DNA of 64,000 bases from JAHBNG01 sp039028975. Its GTDB lineage: Bacteria; Chloroflexota; Anaerolineae; Caldilineales; Caldilineaceae. A program made the translations under genes and the position numbers. Positions within the stretch are counted from its first letter, which is position 1; the number at the start of each line of letters is the position of its first letter. The stretch spans positions 23,739-87,738 of the forward strand of contig JBCCHB010000064.1 in the NCBI GenBank assembly GCA_039028975.1, in the 5' to 3' direction. Below, one piece after another: positions 9,036 through 17,130 of this stretch. The notes under the pieces were generated by a model, which was not told where the DNA came from, searched no databases, and saw only the letters and a program-made list of their open reading frames with translations.

Positions 9036-9917
9036 CTATGATGCGGATCTTGAGAGAGCCGTAAACCCTTGTTGAGACCATCCAACGTGTTGCTCATGGC
9101 TCTTTCTCAACCATTGGTAAAGTTCCTGCCCAGCCTCCTCGGCATCCCAACGAGGCCACTGCTGGGTTTCATAGAGTTTGGGAATCTGAGTCCGAGCCGT
9201 GCGTTTGCCTTGCTGCCCATCACCGCTAGCATACGTGTCGATCACGATTCGTTGAGCATGAGTCACCAAGCGTTGAGCAAAGGCTTCCACCGACGAATAG
9301 GGTAAACATGGGCTTACTGCAATCTGCACATTCAGCCCCATTTCCTGTGCTTTGCGTACAGTCTCAAACCTTCGATCAATGGAAGGGCAGCGAGGCGTCA
9401 CGATTTGACGGACATCATCCGAATCGGTCTCGATTGTTATACTTAACCAAACCCGATCCTCGAGTTTGACCAGCAGATCGAAATCTCTCTCGACTAATGG
9501 GGAGCGAGTCTGGAGCATAAGGAAATGGGGAGGGTACTCGACCATGGCTTCCAAACAAGTACGACTCAACTTCCAACGTCGCTCCAACCCTTGATAAGGA
9601 TCGGTAGAGCTAGACATAAAAATAGATAGCTGATTTTGGATTTGCCTCTTATAGTGGCGGGCTAATTCTTTCCCCAGAAGGTCGCCAATGCCAATACGAG
9701 GATGGGCATATTCACCCCAGGGAAGTTGAGGTTTATGAAAGCGATGGACGCTTAGACCTTGAACATAACAGTACGGGCAGGAAAACTTGCAACCAATATA
9801 GGGCTGTAGAGAGTAGGTAAAGCCCGTCAGATAGCCCCCTGTTGGGGTCAATGCCCGGCTAGGGGGGCGAGGTTCCGTAGCTGAATTGGCCGCGATTTCA
9901 GAATCCGTATCAGTCAT
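9036..9917 (-). CDS. SPL-type radical SAM protein
   Basis: About 293 residues from ATG 9917. The CX3CX2C cluster C43-K-F-S-C47-P-Y-C50 is characteristic of the spore-photoproduct-lyase / Rv2578c-like branch, which binds a [4Fe-4S] cluster and cleaves S-adenosylmethionine. The typical neighbouring text is present (YIGCKFSCPYCYVQG; SSSTDPYQ; LQTRSPLVERD). The frame stays open to 10037, but residues upstream of 9917 would be translated from a dispersed hairpin repeat (9935-10017), so that start is rejected even though no strong Shine-Dalgarno precedes 9917. No photolyase or sporulation context is visible; the substrate may be a nucleic acid or protein. It may be co-transcribed with the ROK gene. 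Confidence 0.82.
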   Translation of the reverse strand: MTDTDSEIAANSATEPRPPSRALTPTGGYLTGFTYSLQPYIGCKFSCPYCYVQGLSVHRFHKPQLPWGEYAHPRIGIGDLLGKELARHYKRQIQNQLSIFMSSSTDPYQGLERRWKLSRTCLEAMVEYPPHFLMLQTRSPLVERDFDLLVKLEDRVWLSITIETDSDDVRQIVTPRCPSIDRRFETVRKAQEMGLNVQIAVSPCLPYSSVEAFAQRLVTHAQRIVIDTYASGDGQQGKRTARTQIPKLYETQQWPRWDAEEAGQELYQWLRKSHEQHVGWSQQGFTALSRSAS

Positions 9918-9934
9918 GGTATAAAAGCCGCTAA

Positions 9935-10017
9935 TATAGTCTTTAAGAAAAAGATTTTCCAGTTGTCCCCTGAGCTTGTCGAAGGGCGGCTGGAAAATCT
10001 TTTTCTGGATATCTATA
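9935..10017. repeat. 83-bp hairpin repeat, copy 2
   Basis: Second copy of the element at 2466-2550: TATAG edge, AAGAAAAAGATTTTCC arm (9945-9960), central CCCTGAGCTTGTCGAAGGG, arm GGAAAATCTTTTTCT (9992-10006), CTATA edge. It lies directly upstream of the radical SAM gene and is in frame with it, creating a false N-terminal extension. Confidence 0.75.
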
Positions 10018-10059
10018 ATACCCATTTGCGAAGTCAAAGACCGTGAATCATGGATATTT

Positions 10060-10130
10060 TAGCCCCGTCCATTTTAGGCAGGATGTTTAGGATATCCAAG
10101 CGCTCCCGCCATGCGAGGATGAGCTACAAT
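10060..10130. repeat. Decayed copy of the GTAGCCCGTCC palindrome
   Basis: Aligns with 2378-2450 by eye (TAGCCCCGTCC on the left, CTCCCGCC in the centre, GAGCTACAATT on the right), but the arms no longer pair perfectly. It appears to be an old relative of the repeat at 2378-2444. Confidence 0.45.
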
Positions 10131-10220
10131 TTATGGCCTTTGACCTGGCAGTTGGTATAAGTTAAGTATCGTCAGGCCGGGTAGTTTAGAAAAATTGTGT
10201 AAATAATGACCCCATAAAAG

Positions 10221-10258
10221 TAAAGAGGGTTTCTCATATCGATGAGAAACCCTCTTTA
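10221..10258 (-). terminator. Perfect 17-bp hairpin, likely terminator
   Basis: Arms 10221-10237 and 10242-10258 are exact complements around the loop ATCG. Read on the reverse strand it is followed by CTTTTATGG, a short U-rich tract, so it is a plausible factor-independent terminator for the small reverse-strand unit at 10266-10371. Confidence 0.65.
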
Positions 10259-10265
10259 CCTTGGA

Positions 10266-10371
10266 GTCCGGTGGCATCTACCCGGACGAACGCTTTATTT
10301 AGACGCTCATCCGAGGTGATGCCACCGGACATCTACTGTTGTAGTCCATAAGCATCACCTCCTTTATTATA
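10266..10371 (-). promoter_or_regulatory. Structured RNA-like leader with alternative pairings
   Basis: On the reverse strand a long hairpin forms between 10330-10303 and 10293-10266 (28 positions, two mismatches). Four pairs that are G-U on this strand would be C-A mismatches on the other, which argues the reverse strand is the RNA. The SD-containing segment (10361-10352, GAGGTGATGC) is exactly complementary to 10322-10313 inside the same hairpin, so SD sequestration and hairpin formation exclude each other. TATAAT occurs at 10371-10366. A terminator-like hairpin follows at 10258-10221. The layout resembles an attenuator or regulatory RNA; no known family was recognised. Confidence 0.5.
10299..10349 (-). 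CDS. Possible 16-residue peptide with very strong RBS
   Basis: ATG at 10349 is preceded by AAAGGAGGTGAT (10365-10354), a near-perfect complement of the 16S rRNA 3' end, at suitable spacing. The frame reads MDYNSRCPVASPRMSV and stops at TAA. It overlaps the left arm of the hairpin described at 10266-10371. It may be a leader peptide whose translation controls folding, a small protein, or chance. The strong SD is the main support. Confidence 0.35.
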   Translation of the reverse strand: MDYNSRCPVASPRMSV

Positions 10372-10753
10372 GGATAGCAATTTAAGGCTCGGCACGTTTT
10401 CAGAAGGGATACCTACCCTTACTTACTCTGCGTAACAATCATGGTCTGTCACCGATGATGTAGAGACAAATCTGCGACTTGAAGTTTGTCTTATATAGCC
10501 CAGCTAGCAACAGTATCTCACAGTTTTATCAAGTTGTCAAGTAGGATTTTTCACTTTTGGGGGGCTTCCTGATTTGAGATCGAGAATATATTTCACCATT
10601 TACCTCACTTCTATGATATACCCCTATGATATACCCCGCAGAGTCAATCAACTTACGGAAAATTTTCAAGGTATAGTATAATTACGAGAGTATCATGATA
10701 CGATCTGCCTCATCATTTCCCCCATTGAATCATCCATTAAAGGAACACTCGTT
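10372..10753. other. Intergenic region upstream of propeller gene
   Basis: About 380 bp between divergent units, A/T-rich towards the right end. A duplicated ATGATATACCCC occurs at about 10613-10636. AAAGGAA lies about 8 nt before the next start at 10754. No gene or confident promoter was recognised. Confidence 0.4.
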
Positions 10754-13700
10754 ATGCCCAATACGATAACTCACAACCCCCTTTTTCAAGCATTCAAATT
10801 CCGCTGTATTGGTCCGCCCCGGGGTGGACGCGTGCTGGCCGTTGCTGGTCATCCAACTGATGACATGACCTTCTATTTTGGTGGCTGTGCTGGCGGCATC
10901 TGGAAGAGCGTAGATGGCGGAACGTATTGGGAAAATATTTCAGATGGCTTTTTGAAGAGTGCGGCTGTAGGTGCCCTAACCGTCTCTGAAGCCGACCCGA
11001 ATGTGATCTATGCCGGTATGGGCGAAGCCACTATCCGGCTTGACGTCTCCTATGGTGATGGCGTCTATAAGTCTACGGATGGTGGCAAGTCATGGCAGAA
11101 TATGGGCTTGGAGGCCACCAAACATATCGGTGAAATTCGGGTCCATCCTCAGAACTCAGAACTCGTTTATGTAGCAGCACTTGGCCACGGGTTTGGTCCC
11201 AATCCAGAGCGAGGCGTCTACCGCTCCAAAGATGGTGGCCAAAGCTGGGAATTGATCCTACATAAGAGCGAAAAGGCTGGAGCTGTCGATTTGGCCATGG
11301 ATGTAACCAACCCGCGTATACTCTTCGCCAGCATCTACGAAACTTATCGCAACTTCTGGAGCCTCTCCAGTGGTGGAGAAGATAGCGGTCTCTGGAAGTC
11401 TACCGATGGTGGCGATAGTTGGGTTGATATCACGCGGAGCAAAGGGTTGCCCAAGGGGATCTTAGGGAAAATTGGCGTTACCGTATCACCTGCCAATCCC
11501 AATCGGGTTTGGGCCATCATCGAATGTGAGGAGGCCGGCCTCTACCGCTCTGACGATGGCGGAGAGACCTGGCAACAGGTCTCAGAGAATCGCGATCTGA
11601 TCCATCGCCCTTGGTACTACTGTCACGTCTTTGCCGATCCTCAGGATGAAGACACTGTCTATATCAACAATCTGAAGATGTGGAAGTCTACTGATGGTGG
11701 GGCGACCTTTAGCGAGATTACTACCCTGCATGGTGATAACCACGATCTCTGGATCGACCCCAACAATCCCAAGCGCATGATTCAGGGCAATGATGGGGGC
11801 GCCAATGTCTCCTTTAATGGGGGCGTCAGTTGGAGCACAGTCTACAATCAGAAGACTGCTCAGTTCTACCATGTTGCCACCGACAACCGCCATCCCTACT
11901 ACCATGTCTACGGCACCCAGCAAGACAATTCCAGCCTAGCAGTGCCATCTTCTACGGAGAAGGGCGCTATTACTTGGGGGGATTGTTATCCAGCGGGTAC
12001 GGGTGAAAGTGGTTATATTGCACCCCACCCTGATAATCCGGATATTGTGTACGTTGGAGCGGTAGGCAGCTCTCCTGGCGGTGGCAACTGCCTCCAACGC
12101 TACGATCATCGCACAAAGCAGATCCAGCTCGTTACTGTATGGCCGGAAGCGTACTTTGGCTGGGGTGCCAAGGATATGAAGTATCGCTTTGCTTGGACCT
12201 ACCCCATTGTCTTCTCGCCTCATGACTCAAACATTCTCTATGTTGCCGGCAATCATATCTTCCGTACAACCAATGAGGGCCATAGCTGGGAAATCATCAG
12301 TCCGGACCTGAGCCGCGCCGACGAGAGCAAACTTCAGCCGTCAGGCGGCCCCCTGACGTTAGATACCAGCGGTGCCGAGACATACGCCACTGTCTTCGCC
12401 TTTGTAGAATCCCCGTTGGAGGCAGGTCTCTTCTGGGCGGGGACGGATGATGGGCTGGTTCATATTTCTCGAGACAATGGTGCCAACTGGAGTGAAATCA
12501 CGCCGCCGGATCTGCCAGAATGGTCACTCATCAGCATGATTGAAGCCTCTCCCCATGATGCTGGAACCGCCTATATGGCTGCAACCCGCTATAAGCTGGA
12601 TAACTATGAACCTTATCTCTACAAGACCACCGACTATGGTCAGAGCTGGCAGAAGATCAGCAGCTTCCCTGGCGCTGAGATCACCCGCTGCATACGGGTC
12701 GATCCTCAGCAGCCAGCATTGCTCTATGTTGGGACAGAGACCGGGATCTTTATTTCGGTTGATGATGGAAAGACCTGGCAGAGGCTACAAGGGAATGGCC
12801 CCAAGCTCAATCAATTGCCAGTAGTCCCAATCTATGACTTGGTCATTAAGAATGACGATCTAGTGATTGGCACCCACGGACGTTCCTTCTGGATTTTAGA
12901 TGACGTCACCCCACTGCGTCAGATAGCAGCAGGTAATTTGAATGGGAATGCCTACCTCTGTTCACCGCGAACGACCTATCGCCAGTGGTTGGGCTGGTTT
13001 GTCAATGCTTTCCGTGGCCCAGGCAAGAATTACATGATGTCCTTAGGTATGACGATGACATTTACAGAAGAGAAGGATGAGTTGGGTGAGCAGGTCCGAA
13101 ATATGTTGGATGCTGGCGAAAATCCGCCACATGGTGTAATTGTTTACTATACATTGCCTGAAGATGTTGAAGGTGACGTCTCTCTTATCTTCTCAGATAG
13201 TCAAGGCAATGAGATTTGCTCATTTGGTCCCAAGCCACCAGAGAAGAAGAAGGACGAGCAGAGCGATGAAAAGAAACCAAGTGGCAACGAGCGGTATATT
13301 TCCACTCAGCCGGGACTCAATCGCTTTGTCTGGAACATGCGTTATCCCGATTGTGTGATGCCGACAAAAGATCCATCTATGGAAGGGGCAACCACTGGCC
13401 CTATGGCTGCCCCGGGAACCTATCAGGTTCAGTTCAAGATTGGGGAAACAACCCAGTCTCAATCCTTCGACATCCAGATTGATCCAAATGTCCAAGCGAC
13501 CCAGGCAGATATGGACGCTCAATTTGAGCTATGGAGAGCCATCAATGAGAAGCTGAGTGCGACTCACAAAAGCGCCAATCAGATAGCCAATCTATGCACC
13601 CAGTTGGATGGACTAGTTAAACAACATACTGCTTTGGCCGACAGCAAGAATCAAGAGATTGCGGAATCGGCCAAGGCCATTCGTGAAAAGCTTGTCGCCA

Positions 13701-13966
13701 TCGAGGGCCAACTGATTCAAACGAAATCGAAGGGTGCTCGAGATCGGTTACGCCTGCCCTCACGGCTAAACGCCAAACTGGCCAACTTGATATCAGTGGT
13801 TGGCAGCTCCGATGCGGCCCCCACGGAGCAGACCCATACGGCCTTTGGTGAAATTTCCAGCCAGGTAGATGAACAGCTGGCTCTGCTCGATGGTATCCTC
13901 GGTGACGATCTGGCTGCGCTGAATGACACGATTCGTGATGCAGCGGTCCCGGCTATCATGGTGTGA
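10754..13966 (+). CDS. BNR/VPS10-type beta-propeller protein
   Basis: A 1070-residue protein of the WD40/YVTN/BNR-like glycosyl-hydrolase superfamily with sortilin (VPS10)-like repeats. Many Asp-box motifs are visible in the first 700 residues: GIWKSVDGGTYW, GVYKSTDGGKSW, GVYRSKDGGQSW, GLWKSTDGGDSW, GLYRSDDGGETW, LYKTTDYGQSW and IFISVDDGKTW. A C-terminal part of about 300 residues has an Ig-like stretch followed by helices, as in related proteins. The start has AAAGGAA upstream. No signal peptide is obvious (MPNTITHNPLFQAF), which is unusual because many homologues are exported. Asp boxes occur in sialidases, but no sialidase active site is evident; binding or exo-hydrolase activity cannot be decided. 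Confidence 0.85.
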   Translation: MPNTITHNPLFQAFKFRCIGPPRGGRVLAVAGHPTDDMTFYFGGCAGGIWKSVDGGTYWENISDGFLKSAAVGALTVSEADPNVIYAGMGEATIRLDVSYGDGVYKSTDGGKSWQNMGLEATKHIGEIRVHPQNSELVYVAALGHGFGPNPERGVYRSKDGGQSWELILHKSEKAGAVDLAMDVTNPRILFASIYETYRNFWSLSSGGEDSGLWKSTDGGDSWVDITRSKGLPKGILGKIGVTVSPANPNRVWAIIECEEAGLYRSDDGGETWQQVSENRDLIHRPWYYCHVFADPQDEDTVYINNLKMWKSTDGGATFSEITTLHGDNHDLWIDPNNPKRMIQGNDGGANVSFNGGVSWSTVYNQKTAQFYHVATDNRHPYYHVYGTQQDNSSLAVPSSTEKGAITWGDCYPAGTGESGYIAPHPDNPDIVYVGAVGSSPGGGNCLQRYDHRTKQIQLVTVWPEAYFGWGAKDMKYRFAWTYPIVFSPHDSNILYVAGNHIFRTTNEGHSWEIISPDLSRADESKLQPSGGPLTLDTSGAETYATVFAFVESPLEAGLFWAGTDDGLVHISRDNGANWSEITPPDLPEWSLISMIEASPHDAGTAYMAATRYKLDNYEPYLYKTTDYGQSWQKISSFPGAEITRCIRVDPQQPALLYVGTETGIFISVDDGKTWQRLQGNGPKLNQLPVVPIYDLVIKNDDLVIGTHGRSFWILDDVTPLRQIAAGNLNGNAYLCSPRTTYRQWLGWFVNAFRGPGKNYMMSLGMTMTFTEEKDELGEQVRNMLDAGENPPHGVIVYYTLPEDVEGDVSLIFSDSQGNEICSFGPKPPEKKKDEQSDEKKPSGNERYISTQPGLNRFVWNMRYPDCVMPTKDPSMEGATTGPMAAPGTYQVQFKIGETTQSQSFDIQIDPNVQATQADMDAQFELWRAINEKLSATHKSANQIANLCTQLDGLVKQHTALADSKNQEIAESAKAIREKLVAIEGQLIQTKSKGARDRLRLPSRLNAKLANLISVVGSSDAAPTEQTHTAFGEISSQVDEQLALLDGILGDDLAALNDTIRDAAVPAIMV

Positions 13967-13970
13967 TGAG

Positions 13971-14210
13971 AATTGGCGATTGGCGATACTGATTAGCGAC
14001 ACTGCGAGAAAAATGTAATCCATTGGAAGTTGGAATCTGTTATACTTAGCTCTGTCATAGATGAGAAGAATCTACTTGGCTAAAATGCTATCGAATTCTT
14101 CTCGTCTATGGCCAACCGCATTTTATACTTATTCTCAACACTGTTTAAAAATCGCGGTTTGGTGTCGCAGACCATCATAATCATCAATCGAAATTCGTCA
14201 ATCGCCAATT
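13971..14210. repeat. Nested inverted repeats between genes
   Basis: Outer pair: AATTGGCGATTGGCGA (13971-13986) and TCGTCAATCGCCAATT (14195-14210), one mismatch. Inner pair: CATAGATGAGAAGAAT (14056-14071) and ATTCTTCTCGTCTATG (14095-14110), one mismatch. The inner hairpin may terminate the propeller gene; the outer pair suggests a small mobile element ending where the LamG gene begins. Confidence 0.6.
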
Positions 14211-14226
14211 GGTTGGGTACATATCA

Positions 14227-16200
14227 ATGCAGAAATCTATTCGTCATATCTTGTTTGCCCAAGTTCGTCAATACAATATTCGTCAATTCAAGGCTCGTCA
14301 ATACAGCGTTCAATCCGTCAGATACCGTTGGCATTATGTAGCCATCTTACTCCCTCTTTGTTCGCTCTTACTCTGGGTGATTACTGGTTCACCCACAATA
14401 CCTTCTTTATCTGCGGCAAATGCCGAGTTAGTTGCCTCGGCAACAAACCAAGAGGGTCTTGTTGTTTGGCTCAAATTAGATGAAACTGAAGGAAGCGAAG
14501 CATCTGATTCATCTGGTAATTCAAACAATGGTACGCTAGTAGGCAACGCAACTTGGACGTCTGGCAAAATTGATGGAGCAGTTGCGCTGGACAATCCAAC
14601 TCAGGTAAACGGTTCTCAATGGATTGAGATTCCTCCTGACGTCAGTCAGAATATGAATAACACGCTAACCTTAGCTGCGTGGGTTCGGGCAGAAAGCCTG
14701 CGTAATGGAGATGGCATCATAACCAAGGGGCAAAATATTACCTCCTACGCGCTGCGTCTTCAAGGCGATGGACGCGTGATGTTTACGGCAAACTTTGGCC
14801 AACCATTCGGTTTTGTTGGGAGCGGGGACTGGTCCTCAAGCGGCACGATTAGTGCCAACCAATGGCACCACATTGCTGTAACGTATGATGGCAGCACACT
14901 GCGCTTCTTCATTGATGGCGTGCCAGATCCAAATGAAGTTGATACTACCCTTGTTTTCGGTCGTGCCACACAGCCACTTTATATTGGTGCCGATCTACCC
15001 GATGATGACCAATACTTTGATGGTAGCGTAGACGATGTACGAATCTACAATCGCAGGCTTTCGGTCGCAGAGATTGAAGAGTTGGCGCTCGTTAGCAATA
15101 CGCCACCATCAGTAGAGACTCCAGCCGACCAGACCAACGTAACGGGTGACCCGGTAACGCTCTTTATCTCGGCCACGGATCCGGATGATGATCCATTAAC
15201 CTTCACAGCGGAAGGTCTGCCACCGGGTCTCTTCCTCAATCAAACACTGGGTCGTGTTAGCGGTATCGTTGAGCAAAATAGTGCTGGAACGTACCCTGTG
15301 GTATTGATTGTGGATGACGGGCAAAATCAAGTCCAGCGAGGATTCAACTGGTTTATTTTGGAAGCAACGCCAACGCCCACGCTGACGCCCATTCCAACAG
15401 ATACCCCCATGCCAACTTCGACTGACACCCCTACCCATACGCCTACCGATATACCGCTGCCAACTTCGACTGATACGCCAACCAATACGCCACTGCCAAC
15501 GTCTACCGGCATACCACCTACTGATTTACCGCCCACAGCTACACCGACATCGACAGCGATCGAACCAATACCTACGAACACGACATTCCCAACAGCAACC
15601 TCCACAGCGGCAATGCCCACGGTCGCAACGTCCACAGTAGCCCCCACTGTTACAAGGATCACGGCCACAGCCACACTCTCGCCAACGCCAGAATTACCTG
15701 TTGAGCCAACCGCAACGCCAGGAGGACAGGGAGCAATGCTTCAATCCTCGCAAATGTATCTTCACGTAGCTGATAAGGATGGAAATCAATCTCTTTCACC
15801 AGGTGAATTCATTGTCATTCAAACTACAATCGTAAACGTTGGGGAGCAGGCTTATGATTCCTTAAAGATATCACAAACAGCTAGTGCGCAGTTGGCATTT
15901 AAGCCAGATTCATTTTGGCTCTTCCGAGATCCACCTTACAATGGTGCCCAGATTTTAGGTGACAGTCTGCCGATAGAAGTAGACGGGCTTGCCGTTGATG
16001 AGGAAATCTTGGTTGCGTATATCATGGAAATTGTTGCCAATTCCCAAGAGAGCACGATGCAGATTCAGACCCAAGTACGGATTGTGGCTGATGGGTTGGA
16101 ACAGATATTTTCTGAACCGCTTACGCTAGAAGTGGAAAATCCAGAGGGGCAAACAATAAATTTAGGCAACGCGGTCTATCTGCCAATCGTTAGCCCATGA
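14227..16200 (+). CDS. LamG-domain surface protein with Thr/Pro linker
   Basis: About 657 residues. A basic N-terminus with pentapeptide-like repeats (VRQYN, IRQFK, ARQYS) precedes a membrane segment (YVAILLPLCSLLLWVITG), then a LamG/concanavalin-like domain (GLVVWLKLDETEGSEASDSS to YIGADLPDDDQYFDGSVDDV), a He-PIG-type Ig domain (NTPPSVETPADQTNVTGDPV), a Thr/Pro-rich linker of about 120 residues and a C-terminal Ig/DUF11-like domain. The product is probably cell-surface and glycan- or protein-binding. The frame starts with TTG at 14209; ATG 14227 is preferred, but neither has a good SD, so the start is uncertain. The stop overlaps the next gene by 4 bp. Confidence 0.8.
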   Translation: MQKSIRHILFAQVRQYNIRQFKARQYSVQSVRYRWHYVAILLPLCSLLLWVITGSPTIPSLSAANAELVASATNQEGLVVWLKLDETEGSEASDSSGNSNNGTLVGNATWTSGKIDGAVALDNPTQVNGSQWIEIPPDVSQNMNNTLTLAAWVRAESLRNGDGIITKGQNITSYALRLQGDGRVMFTANFGQPFGFVGSGDWSSSGTISANQWHHIAVTYDGSTLRFFIDGVPDPNEVDTTLVFGRATQPLYIGADLPDDDQYFDGSVDDVRIYNRRLSVAEIEELALVSNTPPSVETPADQTNVTGDPVTLFISATDPDDDPLTFTAEGLPPGLFLNQTLGRVSGIVEQNSAGTYPVVLIVDDGQNQVQRGFNWFILEATPTPTLTPIPTDTPMPTSTDTPTHTPTDIPLPTSTDTPTNTPLPTSTGIPPTDLPPTATPTSTAIEPIPTNTTFPTATSTAAMPTVATSTVAPTVTRITATATLSPTPELPVEPTATPGGQGAMLQSSQMYLHVADKDGNQSLSPGEFIVIQTTIVNVGEQAYDSLKISQTASAQLAFKPDSFWLFRDPPYNGAQILGDSLPIEVDGLAVDEEILVAYIMEIVANSQESTMQIQTQVRIVADGLEQIFSEPLTLEVENPEGQTINLGNAVYLPIVSP

Positions 16201-16763
16201 AGATTTATCTAATTCGTCATGCTCATACTCAGCAGGTCCCAGATAGTCCGGCTGCCCAATGGGCTTTATCGGCTGAAGGGTACCAGCAAGCTCAACGTTT
16301 GGCCCAGTTATCCTTTTGGAGCCAAGTTACCTGCATTATACACAGCACAGAAATCAAGACTCGTTTGACGGTTGAGCCAACTATAGAGCAGTGGGGTTTA
16401 CCTAGTTGGAGTGAGGGACGCTTTGACGAGTTGCGACGGCCAGGTTGGTTTGAAGGGGACTACAACCGCCAGGTGGCTCAGGTGTTTGCCCAGCCCCAGG
16501 AATCCATAGGTGATTGGGAATCTGCCCAGGGGGCACTGGAGCGAGTTCAAGATGGCATGACCCTGCTGCGCAAACGATTCGTAACAGAAACAGTCGCAGT
16601 TATCGGGCATGGCCTAATTTTTAGCCTTTATCGTGCCTACCTTCTTGGCTACCCAAATGCCCGAGTGGAAGATTGGCATCAGCTACAATTCGCCTCAACT
16701 GCACAGGTAAATCTCCTCACCGAGCGTCTATTGCAAGACTTTCGTCCTCTCTCTGAGCTTTGA
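16197..16763 (+). CDS. Histidine phosphatase (phosphoglycerate-mutase-like)
   Basis: A 188-residue member of the histidine phosphatase superfamily. The catalytic R7-H8-A-H-T motif (LIRHAHT) opens the protein, and the second catalytic His is in VAVIGHGLIF near residue 140. The DELRRPGWFEG stretch takes the place of the substrate loop seen in PhoE/CobC-like enzymes. ATG overlaps the LamG stop codon (ATGA), so the two are probably translationally coupled, although no functional link between a surface protein and a cytosolic phosphatase is known. The substrate is not predictable; small phosphorylated metabolites are usual. Confidence 0.88.
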   Translation: MKIYLIRHAHTQQVPDSPAAQWALSAEGYQQAQRLAQLSFWSQVTCIIHSTEIKTRLTVEPTIEQWGLPSWSEGRFDELRRPGWFEGDYNRQVAQVFAQPQESIGDWESAQGALERVQDGMTLLRKRFVTETVAVIGHGLIFSLYRAYLLGYPNARVEDWHQLQFASTAQVNLLTERLLQDFRPLSEL

Positions 16764-17130
16764 GTTTACCTTGTGAGAGCGCCACTGTATGTTTATAGAG
16801 GGCCAGAAAAGATCTGTCCTCCCTGCTCGGAATTTCTCAGAATGAATTCCTCAAAAGTCAAGACAAGACTTTTCTGACAAAGTATAAGCATTTCAGCTAG
16901 CTGGCACTACGACTGGCGGATAGCTGAAATGCTGATCAGCTACGGTTGCCGATAGCGCTAACACATATATCGAAAGCTATTAACGGCAGGACTTTCACTC
17001 ATTGTACGAAGCGCTCATGCCTCTATTGAACTCAGGCAGTTTCGCCTGCAACGCACGGTGATTGCCATGACCGGAAGATAGGAAATCTAGCATACCGTGC
17101 GTCGCGTTCGTCACGAACTGAATAGCATTG
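16764..17130. other. Intergenic region with three hairpins
   Basis: Between convergent genes. AAAAGTC (16853-16859) pairs with GACTTTT (16867-16873). A longer stem AGCATTTCAGCTA pairs with TAGCTGAAATGCT (about 16887-16933). ACGCACGGT (17051-17059) pairs with ACCGTGCGT (17094-17102). They may serve as bidirectional terminators or repeat remnants. No gene is seen. Confidence 0.55.

Noticed and set aside
10266..10330. CRISPR or tRNA-like element
   Set aside because: It is a single hairpin without spaced repeats, and no cloverleaf can be drawn.
10754..13966. Sialidase
   Set aside because: Asp boxes are present but the arginine triad and Tyr/Glu pair of sialidases could not be identified.
15327..15674. 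Reverse frame rich in Val/Gly
   Set aside because: It is the complement of the Thr/Pro linker of the LamG protein.
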